The notes beneath the pieces were generated by a model, which saw only the letters and a list, made by a program, of their open reading frames with translations, did not search any database and had not been told where the DNA came from. Position numbers and translations under genes: made by a program. From Monarcha castaneiventris obscurior (taxonomy: Eukaryota > Chordata > Aves > Passeriformes > Monarchidae), in contig JAMPIT010000434.1 of NCBI GenBank assembly GCA_026261815.1, positions 15,497,001 through 15,561,000 of the forward strand: 64,000 nt of DNA. The letters run 5' to 3'. The stretch's first letter is position 1. Every line of letters starts with the position of its first letter. Below are positions 27,558-41,200 of this stretch, in pieces.

Positions 27558-29596
27558 CTAACAAGTACAGGTTTGCAAATTATTCCCCAAAAAAATAGCA
27601 AAGAACTGTCTGGGAGTTGAGTGAAGACATTCGCCCCTGAATGAATGCAGATAGCAAAGAGTAATAACATGGAAATTCATAGCTGGAGAGGGCCAGGATT
27701 TACTCCATTGGTAATCCTCTCCCCCATGGACTATTCCAAATGCACAGACAATTGGAGCCAAATGGAACAGCTTGCAGACTCAAAAGCTACCTGAGCAATG
27801 CTTCTCTTGACTTTGCAGGCACTGGTCAGACCCAGTTGAGGGCTGTAAGCACTCCCATCCTAAAATGCTGCAGGGCTACCTGACTTGGACAGGTCACATA
27901 GCATAGGTTACTGAAAATTGCAGATAATGTGCAATTCAGCTGCCTGCTTGTAAGCACATGAGGTTTCCTATGGAAGAGTCCTGCTCGAGTGAGGTTTTCA
28001 GCAATGATCACTGCTGAACCCTTAAACTAGTTTAGAAAACCAGATAATCAGCATAATGTAGATACTCTCTCTTTATATATATGAAGTAATACATTCTTTA
28101 CATTTTTATATTATTTTCTCAAATCTTCAGTCTAGATTTCTTAAATTCAGTTTAAAACAATGTTCAGTTAGTGCAACATATTTTAGAACTAATACAATAT
28201 CATATGAAGAAAAGGTCAAAACGTCTTTAGGAAGTCTAGGAGCACCTGATGCTGTTCCATGGATCAGAAAACCACCAATATCTGCTGTATGCTGCTCACA
28301 GTTAATTGGAATTTTCCCCTATTATTCTATCCATGCAATGTGCCAGTGGACAGATGGCAGCAAGGTACAAAATACGTAATGGACACAGATCAGCTGCATG
28401 ATAGGGAACTTGTATATTTGTCCAGTGTATCCAGGTTTACATCAAGAATGAGCTCTTAGGAAAAGCAAGTATACTTACAAGCGTATATAAATAAAGGAAG
28501 CATGTGTTACCATATTCCCATATACTTTCATGAATTCATTTTTTTAATGAACAGAAGGGAAAGGGATTTTTCTTCTTTCTTAGGTTTTCTTCAATTGTAG
28601 CCATAATTGGCCATGTTGAAAAAGGAAGGTAAAACATGCAAGGGGGGAAACATTCACACAATGCTGTGCAAAAATGAAGAAGAAAAGAAAAGGGACCAAC
28701 AATTACAGAGCTGCACAATGTCCTGCAAGAGGCTTACTGTGGTCACAGGCTTTTATGCCCATGGGCTGCCTTGAAGGGCAGTACCTTGTCATTTACAACA
28801 TGAACAAACTCATGCCATAAGACACTTCCTCTGAAAAGAACATCCACGAATTTCCTTACTCATCCAATTAGGCACACGGAATGATGGGTACACTGAGAAA
28901 GCTTTTTTCTTAATTTTTCTGCTAAGTGCAATGACCACAGGAATACTAAGTTTCCAGAAAACAGCAAAACTGTTCTTTCAGTTGTCAAGATCTGTTGTCT
29001 GATAGCCAGGGAGCTGCAGTCAACCCACTCTGAAAACTTGGTCAAACATTGCTTTTTTAACCTGAACTAGCAATGAATTGTTATTTTGAAATTTCACCGA
29101 ACATAAACCAGAACAGTTAAAGTTACAGCTGGACTCATTCCAAAAATAAACTGAAGTATTTACTGTTTCTTCAACACCCTGGACAGCTAAAAAAAATGTA
29201 ACAGAAAGGTGTTCACTGGGGTTTTTTAACTCCCCATTCACCACATTTTTCTCAAAACTGAGTAGATTCTGTCCTTTACTGGAGATGTAAAGATATCACT
29301 TTTTAAGGAAAATTGTAAGTAAAAGGTTCATCAGACTTTTGTAATGAACAAAGGCAAAAAAATTAAGCAAGGCATTTTTAAAACCATAGTTTTGGCCAAT
29401 TAACTTTTTTCTGAACACATCATCATTTAAAAAATTGACATTTTATCCTCATAAATTTGAGAAAGAAATTTAAGTCAAAGTAGTAATTTAGAAGACAGCA
29501 GTGTAATTCAGGGTCTCTGCCTAGCTCCTGTATAAGACAAGCCAGAGAAATTAATTCTGTCATCTTTGTATGAAGGCCATGACTTCCATTTGAATG

Positions 29597-30006
29597 GAGT
29601 TAAATCCAGTTGGTCAGTCACAAGAGGTGTCCTCCAGGGCTCAGTTTTGGGGCCAGTCTAGCTGCAAATGACACCAAGTTGGGTGGGAGTGTCACAAGAA
29701 GGACACTGAGGTGCTGGAGCAAGTTGGTCTGTTCTCTCACGTAACAATCAACAGGACAAGGGGAAATGGCCTCAAGTTGTGCCAGTGGAGGTTCAGGTTG
29801 GATATGAGGAAAAATTTCTTCACTGAAAGAGGGGTTAAGCATTGGAAGAGGCTTCCCACAAAGTAATGGAGTCATCATCTCTGCAAGAGTTCAGAAAATG
29901 AGTAGATGTGGCACTTCACGACACAATTAGGGAGCGTGGTGGTGTTTGGTCAAAGGCTGGACTTGAGAATCTTGGAGGTCTTTCCCAACATTAACACTTC
30001 TAGGAT
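29597..30006 (+). mobile_element. CR1 LINE 3' fragment with internal deletions
   Basis: Successive blocks match the 3' part of chicken-type CR1: the reverse-transcriptase segment around GTGTCCTCCAGGGCTCAGTT, ATGACACCAAGTTGGGTGGG, then GGCCTCAAGTTGTGCCAG, GGAAAAATTTCTTCACTGAA and the terminal TTCTAGGATTCTC. Sizeable pieces between these blocks are missing, so the copy is internally deleted as well as 5' truncated. All frames are interrupted. Assigned to the family from memory of its consensus. Confidence 0.85.
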
Positions 30007-31545
30007 TCTCTTCATTTAAGCTACAAAATTGATTTTAGGAAGACAACTGGCACTGATTAAAAGACTTCAGCTGGTGGAAAACCCATCAGATTCCAGATGG
30101 TTAATTAAATGCCACTGAAAATCTGGTGAACTTGCTTCATTTAGCTCCATTTTCTAAGTCATGGATCTCATTACACCATGTCTATGCTTAAAAAGATATC
30201 CCTACTATCATTAGTCTTTTTCTCTGTTCTGGTAATTTGAGGCAACAATTAAATCTTCTTTTACCCCTTTTTTCCCCCCATAAAGTAAATAGTTAATTTT
30301 TATTTTCACAAAGCTTGTCTTGTAAGAACAGACTGTAGAAATTTCAGCTCTCATCTCACATATAGGCAAATCACTGCTCCTACAGTACTGGAAACACACT
30401 TCCAAAAAAGAAACAGTAAGAGATTTACCCTTAGGCTTTAAAAAGATACTTTCACAGCTCAATAAAGTCCCACAGATGTGCTACAAGCAGCCAGCAGGAT
30501 TCTACATGACAATACAGGACGTTTGGGTAGTCAGGACAGAGACCCTGGTAGTCACACCTGACAGTCACTGCCATTCCTTTTCCATTCCAGAGCGTTCACT
30601 GCCAGTTTGTGCACTGACAGCTCAGGACACCATTAAATGGAGTTACACGTTCACGTTGTCTGTTTTAGCCTGTGGACTGGCAGGCATGGCAATATTTTTT
30701 TAGCTTAAGACATTTTCTTTGTCTGGAAATAGTTAATGCGTCTCATATGAAGACAAATTTCCTTTTCATTTATAAAGGGCTGACTAGAAAACAGTCCAGT
30801 TATAAATACAGAGCTCTCCAAACTGCAGAATGTTGCCCCTCACACTTGCGTGGGTGGGCTGCGAGCTTTCACAGATCCCTGATCTCACAGAAACCTTTAC
30901 TAAACAAACCTCAACAAGTTTGTGAAGGGCCTCCCTATTTAAACCAGTACCAGGCAAAACTTTCAAAGAGTATCTGCAAAATAGAAAAAAAACACATCTA
31001 CTGGTATGGAAGAGGAACTGATAAACAAAGTCAGGTAATCATTAAAAACATTGTTCTATTTTGAAAAATCTTCTGGGGTCACTCTTTTCAGATATGTCAG
31101 AAATGCTCAAGTTAAAACCTTGAAGTTGAGACCTAATAAGTGACTTTATTACAAAAGGCTGCATTGTAATAAGTAAACACAAGACACTGAGCTACAAATC
31201 CAGATAAATTTTCTTTTATCACTTCCTAACTTGTTAATCTTTGGATTTTCAAGCATAGTCTTCTGTTAATGTAGCTCTTGCAGCACAGATTTTTGTATTG
31301 TTTGCTTATTGTACAAGTAAATAAACTGCAGACTTTCAGAACAACAGAACATGTATGCTGTATGGGTAACAGGCAATGCCTTTTTCAGTCAAATTGATGG
31401 AAATATAAGGGGATTTGTCAGTATCAAGTACGTTCTGAAAATATGTCATTTCTTTCTGTTATTAGAATAAAGCTCAACAAAACTGCATGAAAATTCTGTA
31501 TCTCAAAAAGGATTTAACCAAGCCCCTAGAAAGTCTTATTTAGAA

Positions 31546-31548
<3 letters not shown>

Positions 31549-31576
<28 letters not shown>
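31549..31576. repeat. (TA)n microsatellite
   Basis: A pure run of about fourteen TA units. It is a simple, likely length-polymorphic dinucleotide repeat with no gene nearby. Confidence 0.95.
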
Positions 31577-31578
<2 letters not shown>

Positions 31579-32144
31579 AACTATTGATAAAAGCTGGTAA
31601 TCAAACACTGGGGTACAATTAGTGGGGTTTAATTCCAAAAAGAGTCAATATGTTCATTGGCATGGCATCCAGCAAGCAGTGAAATGGATCCTAGTATGGT
31701 TTTCTCTCTCTGAAGTCAAAATGGCAGCAAAAGCCCCTGCTATGTTCTATCTGCTGACAGAGCTATACCTCAGCAGACATGCATCTTGCCATCTCACAAA
31801 ATCAGCCTACATATTTTGTCTACCATTTACTGCAAAGAGGAAGAGAAGCACTGATTCCTTTTACAAAACCTATTTATTTCCTGGCCACTCCTCTGAAGAA
31901 TTGGAGCCCTCATTAGATGAAAGACTTCCATGTCAGAGTGCTGCAATACTGATCTTGCAAAGAAAGGCTTTGGCACCCAGAAGATGTGAGACCCCAGCGC
32001 TCCCCAGGTTACCTGGCTTTCAAATATGAACAAATGACAAGAACAGAAGGAGGATTTCACTCACTGAAGACACTGACACTGTATATACATGTATCAGGGA
32101 GTCCCTAACACAGCCAGTCTGGCTATCTTTTAAAGCATCAGCCT

Positions 32145-32262
32145 CTCGGAAAAAAAACACCAACCAAACAAAAAAAAGGCAAAAAAAGAAAAAAAAAACC
32201 CAAAAAACCCTAAAAACCCCCAAGAACCCAAACCCCAACCAAACAGGAAAAAAAAACCCCAA
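32145..32262. repeat. A/C-only low-complexity tract
   Basis: About 115 bases are nearly all A and C on the plus strand, as AAAAAAC and CCCAAAAAACCC words. The matching minus strand is a G/T tract that yields a spurious Phe/Trp/Val-rich open frame. Confidence 0.85.
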
Positions 32263-35200
32263 ACCAATACCCACAGATATCAACGAAATGAAAGGCACAG
32301 CAGCTTATATTATATCTGTTTTGCAGAGATCATTTTACTCAATGACTGATGGGGCAAAATAACTGCAACTTTAAGTGACACCACAGACACTGTAGAAATT
32401 ATGAGATTTTTTGCAAGTAGGCATCCTTTCAGTAAACTTAGGAAAGTATAACAGGAGTTTTCCAGCGACTGAATATCAAAATATTTAGTGTACTCTACTG
32501 TATCTAGCAGATTCAGTTGTCTCTAACAGTGGACAAGGCTGCCTGGGAAAGCTGTGAAGTCAACTGTTTCTAAGCCTGGAGGGAAATTTATATTTTAGTA
32601 TAAAATTAATTTAATGATCATAGCTCATAGAAGGGATTATTTAAATTCTTTTCCTTTAAATGGTAATAGGACCATGTGACAAATATTGCACAAAGAGGAA
32701 TATATTGATGACTGCAAGGAAAACCAGCTCTGTTAAAATTTGCACCAAACAAAGTCCCCCTCCTCAGCATGTAGACACTGGATGGCAGGACAAGGAGTCT
32801 CCTGGCTACTCACACACTTAATGTGCTCCTTTGCTGAAAACCTTGGAAATACACAGCATTCATTTTTAAGCCCTAACAGAAGCCTCTTTTCCCTCAACTT
32901 CAGGAAGCAAACATGTCAAAAGCTGTTTGGACTTTTGATATTCCAAAAATTAACACAGCGTGCTACAGCTATATTCTTTGCCACGTTCCAATTTTTCCTG
33001 CTTTTTCATTTAGAGCGATACTAGCTGCCAAAATATGTTTCAAGCTTGAAGATAAGAAAACACCTTCTAAAATTAACAGTAAAATAGCCAGAGAAAAAAA
33101 GTTGCTGCCCTTGTGAACCAGTAACATGTATAGAATCAGAGAATATATTGCCAGAGGTGTAAATACTCCTTGAAGATAAGCTGGTAAACCAAGTCACCAA
33201 CAGTGGCAGGGCATACACTCCCTCTCCCACCACAGGTGGCCAGTGCAGACAGGAGAGATAACCCAGGCAGGCAAGGCCCAGTGGGTATCATCTCCTGGCA
33301 CCAAAAGGTCTGCCAGCTTAGCAGGTGTGGGAAGAGACAGAAAACATAGGTGACCAAAAGGCCTGTTTTTACACCATAAAAGTACTACAGTTTATCACAG
33401 AGGCAGAAGTCTCCTACACACACCCTGAGAACAGCGAGATTTCCCTCCAGAGCCTGGACACGATTCCGCGGTTACTTTCCTGGGAATTGAGGGAAAGGAT
33501 TTTGATGTGTGCTCCATCAGGAATTGGACGGTAAAGAACATTGGATCCTAAGTTATAGTATTTCTTTGCTAGCTGAAAAATTAATGGTACCTTTAACCCC
33601 ACGTGTATAATACTAGTTGTTCTCTTTTGTCTTACCCCTGTGTAGCAATAGTCTGTTTTAAGTCTTATGTCTGTTAGTTTTGTGTCTATTTAATAAATAA
33701 TTCATTCCATGATAGACTGAATCAGCCATTATTAATGAACTCACAAATGAGAGTGGCTCTTGGGGTGCTGGCCACCCCAATAACGCAACTGCCTGCTACC
33801 AGGACAAAAGGCAGGGACCTATTCAAATCCACATCATCCATTCATAACACCAACGTACTGTCCCAAAAGCCTCGTGGCCTTTGTTCCATCAACCAAATTA
33901 TTGAGAAGACAGAAAATCCTTCTGAGACACAGAAAATAAAAGAACAGGAAAGGGGTGATTATGTCAAATTACATGAAAGTTAACAGAGATAACATTATTA
34001 TTTATAGGAGATCCTCCATCCAATTCCTAGAGAGAAAAACAAATCAAAAGAACACAACAGCTGAAACACAACAGCTACTAAATCAAAGCTACTGCAGTAA
34101 TAGAAGTATTCTATTAATAAGTTGCTAAATTCCCTCTCCTACTAAAAGATCCCATTTTAGAGTCCCCAAAGCTCAGAATTACTACTTTTGTATTACGTCC
34201 ATCTTTCACTGACCACAGTCATGGCTCAGCTTTTGAAGAGAGACAATTGTAAGTGCAGCAGAGGGAAGCTGCATGTGTTTTTTCAGTAACAGCTCCCAAA
34301 GCAAAGCAAACCCCGTGTCAGAGAGCAGGAGCACTGTGGCAGCAGCATCCCTCTCCACCTCCCTCTTCAGGAGCAGCAGTTTCTGGAGTACTTCATCCAA
34401 AGTTATTTGCTACAGTACCTGAAGAAACAGCTTAGCTCATCAATCAAAAGCACATTCTCAGACACCCACAGCAAAACCACCCCCACACACTGCAGGGAAA
34501 ATGTATATGTGTACCAAGAAAAATAAAATAATGATTTCTGACAGATGAGCAAGCTTTTCAGAAAAATTAATCTGTTATCATTTAATTATTGAATTTTTAC
34601 ACCATCTTTAACTACCCAGTTTCACAGATTGCTGTAGTACACTAGATTGAAAATTCAGTAAATTCTGTCTCAAACTCCCAGCCTAAGCTGTCACGTTACA
34701 ACTGAATAACAAAATTAATTTTAAAATTAACTGAATGACATACCAAACCAGAATTTATTTTCAAAACCTATGGAAGGTTTTGAAACCTATAGAAACAGGG
34801 ATGGTAAAGTATTCAGTCATAAATTTACACTTGTTTATTTGAAATATTTGTTTCCCACTGCCACAAATACATTTTACAATTATTTTTGTACAGCATACTT
34901 TCAGAAAGCTACAGTACTAGGGCTTGCATTCTGTAGCTACTTTCATTTACAGATTTTTCCCTTGGATATCTGTTGAATTCAATTCTCACTTAGCCTTAAC
35001 TATCACATTTCATTCTCCAGTATATGGAATCTCCCATACTAAAGTTGACTGCCTTTCAGAAAGGCATCTCATCAAACTCAACAGCTCTTTCTAAAGGAAA
35101 AACACACCAACACAATTAGAAAACCTTTTGTTCTCAGTATTTGAAAATTTTTTGGACTGTATAATCTGGCCTACTGAAAAAGATAAACTATTCAAACTGT

Positions 35201-38200
35201 GTCTTAATGTATACACCCAAACCATGAAATATCTATTAAATGTATGTCATTAATTTTATCTTATCCTAAACCATTTTCTATATAATCTATTTATTCTGTT
35301 ATCCAGAACACAACCCAAACTGGGTATTACATCTGCCATCTAATAGCTTTAGATCATTAATGGCATTTCTCATTAGACAGAAGTACTTATTCCTCAGATA
35401 AAGCTGTTTCCAATCATCCAAGTCAAGCTACTTTGGACTTTGTAAAATGTAGAAAAGTGAAATATTGCTGCCAAAAAAAATATTCATCAGCACTACGATA
35501 AAAAAAATGGTGTGAAAGGCAGCATATTAGAACTTTTAACAACCCCACTGCTTCTCAGAATTTGGAAGAAATGAAAATTATACCAGTGATTTAAGGGAAA
35601 ATGCAAGCTTTTACCCCAATGAACTGTGAGCATATTTTTTACTGTCTTACTTAATTTGGGAAATGTGTAGTGACTGTGCTCATCAGCACATGCCTACAGG
35701 CCTCAAGTGATACCCTGGCTATGCTTCCTTACCCTTTCACTCCTCTGACACAAGACTGCTGCTTCCTTCTGGGGCCTTGCCCGGGAGAGGGCTCATGAAA
35801 GTCACATACTTTTATCTCTGTATCTTAATGACTAAGCAGAATTATTGTACAGCTGTTGATAAGTATAATTAAAAAAAAAAAAAGACTATTAGTAACAAAT
35901 CTCTGAGAGAACTGGAGTGCTGAGCTTGTTTATGGCTTTGGAGAGGTAGGGGATGACAGATTTTGCTGACATTTGCACTTGGATAGCATTGAAACATGAA
36001 ACAAAAATGCTTCGTGAAATGTATATTAGTTTCTCCATAGCACAGGAAAATAACACTACTCTCTTCCCAAATTACACATCAAAATGCAGAACCCTTCATG
36101 ATGGCTGCTTTCTGCAGAGCTCACATAAATGGCTTCTAGCTGTCACTGTCTGGCCCAAAGCTTAATTCCACTGAGCTGCCGAGAATAAAGGAGAGTGATT
36201 AAAGGAATACAGTGTCACTTCCAATACTGTTTTTGTGGTATACTAGAACAATATAATAGATTAGCATCCCTAATGTATTTTAGAACTCCAGCATGTGTCT
36301 GCAGTGTATACCATACACATACCCATACCCAGCCCAGAAATCTGGCTGACAGACTTTAGTATGCATTTGTCTATATAGTTGGAGACTAGTGGTTTCATGT
36401 AAAGTTGCACTTAACCGATTTTAATACCTCCCAGCAGAGAATGTGCTGGATCTGACTTCCAATGCTGAACTGCAGTAACAGGTTGAATATGTGATTGTGC
36501 TGAGCTACTATGTAAAACTGAGTTTATCAAAGACTGTTTTCCCTTTCAAAACACAAACATCTCTGTTAGGCTCTCCTCCTTATAGATGTAGTAACTTTCT
36601 TTTATTTTAAGATGTTTTCTTGATTATGAAATCTAAAAGATTCACTATATATCTATAACTTTTACTTTACAATCCAGGCAATGATGAGAACACATTAGTT
36701 AACACCAAAAAAAATGCAATAAGCAACCTTTTTTTGGATAATCTATTAATCCATTTTATGATAGAACATGTAGCATAGCTATTTGAAGAGCTCCACAGTA
36801 ATCTTCACCTAAAGCAGACAGTTGTAAATTTCTAATTATAAGTGAAAAAACTCTCTGCATTCCATATCTGATTCATATTTTGCTTTTAATAAGAGGAACT
36901 GCAACACACATAGCTTCTGAAGCAAAATAAGTGAAAAATGAATAAAGCAATTTGAGAAGGTCTCAAGACAGAAAGAAGTGCTATTAATTTCAGAATTAGG
37001 GAGACATTCAGAGAGATGACAGTAATGTAAGTAGGGACAGGGTGAAGGCTCTTGGGTTCCAGTCCAAATCTCTCAAATCCACTTCTCTAAATGAGAGTTC
37101 AAACTCTAAATTTAGGTGTCTAAAATTAAAATGGCCTAAGGGGTCAACAGTCTGTATCTTTCAGTTTATTTAAGAAACTGTGTAGTTACTCAGTTGTCTG
37201 AAGGAAAAAAAAAAAATCAACCCAAATTGCAAAGCTCATGGCCTAAGTTCAAGGGCCCAGGTTTAACATAAAATGATTTGCTGTATTCTATGCACTGATT
37301 TTCCCTGAAGTTAAAACTTCTGCCTCAAACACAGAGGTCTCTTTGCTCATAGTATTCTCAATACCAAAAACTCTCTTCACTTGCCATGGGCAGAAATACA
37401 ACTGATTAACACATGTATTAAGCAGCTGCTCCCTTCAGTTTTTATAAATTTGGCAATTGTCTTCTATACACTACTCCCCCAGTTAAGCGATCCATTAAGG
37501 GAGGAAGGTACAATTCAGAATCTCAGTGTTATCCTCCAAATATTTAGTAAACTGCAGTTGAGAATGATAGGAAGTTGTAGAATTGTGCTGCCAGAAGACA
37601 CAATGACAGGTTAACAGGAGTTGAGAAGCATTTGATTTTAAAGGGTCATTTTTTAAAACGTGTTTTTTACCCTCCTTTCTTCTGCATCTTTGAGAAGATT
37701 TTAAGAGAACCACAAAACACATACACTTTCGAGTGGACTATTACATCTCCTGGCTACAGCACCTGACTCTAGCTCAGACTGAAGAGAGACGTGCTGTTAA
37801 TATTCCATGTCTGCACTTCAGCACCTCATGTATCCATCAAGATGGTGATTATCCTAACATAATTTTGCAAATGCTCTTCATGGGGCAGGAAACGTTTTAA
37901 TAACAAGTAACTACATAGCCACTCAGCAGGAAACCAACTCCCCTTTCTGTGCCAGGTTTGCAACAACAAACCTCACACAATTTGTACATAACATTGTCTT
38001 GTGGGAACAGAGACTGTGACAGTTCAATCATGTCTTGCACCTGTGAATGCAACCTATTTTCATCCCAGGTCACATATGAACGAAATGATGAGGTGGGGTA
38101 TCTGTCCATTACATTGCAAATCCTTGCTCATAATGATCTTTATATTAAAACACATACGTGAGAGAAGAAAAAAAATAGAACATCACCAAACCAAAAATAC

Positions 38201-41200
38201 CCACCCCAATACAACATTAGAACAAACCCAAATTCAAAGAAAACCCACACTGAAGAGCATAAAAAATGTCCTGCATCATTCACTCCCTAAAAATCTCATT
38301 GCCTCCCAAATTATGTCCCTTAGGAAGCCAGCATGGCCAGAGCTCCACTACCCACTACATCCCTCTGCATTCCCTGCTGCAAGCCCAGGACAGACAGGTG
38401 ACAGAGAAAGGAAGGGCATATGGAAAAAGCTTACACTGACCAGCAGGAACAGAAGCTGTGCTCTTCTAGATGTACATGCACACATAAATACATGCATATA
38501 CACACATGTATAAATATTTATTCTACTCTAATAGTGTATAAACGGCTGCATGGCAAACATCTTTCTCCACCACAAATACAGGGAAGGCTTATGGTCTAGA
38601 ATGTGTTTTATCTTTGCATAAAGGTTGATATTTTACTTCCCTAAGTGTTCCTGACCCCGTTTCTCTAATTGATTAAATTAAAAATAAATAAATAAAAATA
38701 CTAGGACATCTCTTTCAGTTCTGCTACAGAAGTAGAGCGAACTGCCCAAGAAGTACGTTTTAATTTCCTTCCAAGTCCAACAGCAGAAGTGCTTTTGATT
38801 AGAACTGTGGCAAGCACACATTTTGCTACTATTCCTTTGGCTTCAGTCAGCAGCACAGTTCTTGGAGCCAGTTGAAACATTCCCAGTAAAATTTGATACT
38901 CAGCAGCAGAAAGGATGCTAAACCAACAGAAGAAACAATCAGGCTCCATATTGTTTTCTCTTGGGAACACTGGACATGCTGATAACCCTCTGATTCAAAC
39001 AGATCAGCAGAACCAAAAGCTACAGAAACACTGCAAGGAAAGAACAGGAGATGAGTATCTGCTCTCTGAAAGGCCTATGGCATGAGAAAATAAGAACTTT
39101 CCTCATCTCTGAAGCTGTTCTTCATATCCCAAATGATTTCTCCCCAAAATATCCTGAAACATAAAAATAACAGCAAGAGGAAGTGCTCTGCTGCTTCTAC
39201 AAAGCAATTTAATAAAGTCCATTAACACCTCTTTCAAATATATAAGCTTCTTAATAACTGCAAACAATTTTGGACAACCAACAGTGAGATGTACAAGTGA
39301 TGCTTTTGGACCTTAACTGCCCCCAAATGCTTTGTGTTTCTGGGGTCAACTGCCTCCAGACATGAGAGAGCATCCAGCTGGACTTTGGACTCTGAAAAGT
39401 GAGGGGAAACGTGACCCTTCCCCAGGCCAGCAAAGAGACACCCTCACATTAACCAGGTAGGAAGAAACACCAGAGAAAAGGCCATCAACAGAAAGAATAA
39501 AAGATATAAAGAAGTAATCCAAATTTGCAATAAGGACAAAGATATTTTCTTGCTACTGTTATTTCACCTTAATTTTTAAAATGTTACCTTTATGTTTCTA
39601 TACTCACAGTCTATAGGGGAGTCATTTGCATCATTAAAGGACTATAACACTACCTGAAATTTATCATGCCAAGTACTGCAGCATGTGAACATTCTCACAT
39701 TATATAAAGCTTTCACATGGAGTAAACCTTGAAATTGTCATATGAGATGCAAACTGACAGTCATATGCTGTCCCTCCTGTTCTAGCACCAATCCACATTT
39801 GGATTCCTTTTGTACCATGTAAACTTAGAAATTCTCTGTGAAAATATGCTGCAAAGGCAAGATATTCACATTACTGAAGATCAGAGACAAGGTAAATGAA
39901 AATTTTCCTAATGACAGCAAACAGCTTTTGGCATAAGCACATCACTGAAAAAAACAGCTTCAATTGCAAATGCTAACAGGCAGCAGAGAATTGGGGATGT
40001 GTGTGGGTCTGTGGGTGAGGGAAGCTGGATTCTGAACCCTCAGGCAGAGACTGGTACTTGCTCCCTGCAATCTGTACAGGCTGCTTGTAAACTTTGGAGA
40101 CACCTGGATTAAACAGAAGGGTCACATTCTGGATCCTTCTACTAGCACAGGCCATTAAAAAGGCTGCTCACATGTTTTGTTTCTGCACACTGACTATTTC
40201 AACTGGGGAAAAACAGGAGTTGGAGTGTTGAAAATAAGAGTTGTTCCCTGAAAGCAGTAGCAGTCTCAGAATGAAGAAGAGGCCAGGAAAGAAGGCAGCA
40301 AAGATCATGGCTGGCAACAAGGGAAAATGCTAGAGATGAGAGATGCATGGAGACAAGTGAATGCCAGGAAATGCCCAGGAACCCTGGTGGCACAGCACAA
40401 ATCAACACAACTTTCTACCCAACGTTCCCAACACAGCAGTGCTCAGCCTGCTGGGAAGGGAAGCAAAGACCCACTGAATGTAGTGCTGGCAGCAGAGCAG
40501 GTGAGTGAGGTCCCAAATGGGACTGTTGTGATAAAAGCCCAACTCTTGTTGGTTCTTGAATAAACCCACTCCATGCTGGTTTCAGCTCTGTCTCACTTCT
40601 GACAGCAGCAATACTCAGTTTCCTCTTAGTTCTCCTCAGCAAGCTGTGGCCTACCTTAGGAATAATAGTACCTATTTATAGATGTTTAGGTACATTTGAT
40701 TCATCATTTATAAAAAAAAACATAAAAAGCAAAAAAAACCCCAAACACGTATATAACTCCTTCAAATCAAAGAAAAATTAATTTTATACTGATAGCGCCA
40801 CTACCTCATGGAAAAACACAGCCAAATAGCTTAAAAAAATAAACTCTGATCTAAAACTGAAGTTCACAATCAATAATAAAAAAGTTAGGAATCAACTGAA
40901 AGGTATCAAAGAATTAATTTTTATTTTGAGATTTCTATTTCCTGTATCATGGAAGGAAGCAGGCAGGAGTATAAAAGCTTGGACAAAGAATGAGCATCTT
41001 ATTCTCCTGGGAGTTCATTTTATGCTGTAACTGGGGAAAAGCCTCTTTAAAAAGGTTATAAATACCATATTAATTTCATTAGGAAAGCTCCCATGGCATA
41101 TTAATTTCATTTCTGGCACTGTTATTGCATCTTTTTAGATGCATAAAATCTTAGGAAGTAATTTCATTAACAGTAAAGATCTGAGAAAGGCAACTAAAAT

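Noticed and set aside
32020..32298. Minus-strand open frame rich in Phe, Trp and Val
   Set aside because: It is the translation of the G/T side of a low-complexity A/C tract.
37170..37224. Strong T-tract and CCTTCAG acceptor on the minus strand
   Set aside because: Stops follow within a few codons in every frame, and the T-tract is a simple poly(A) run on the plus strand.
38701..38970. Minus-strand 89-codon open frame with an acceptor-like site inside
   Set aside because: The post-acceptor frame does not match the phase left by the exon chain, and no family is recognised.
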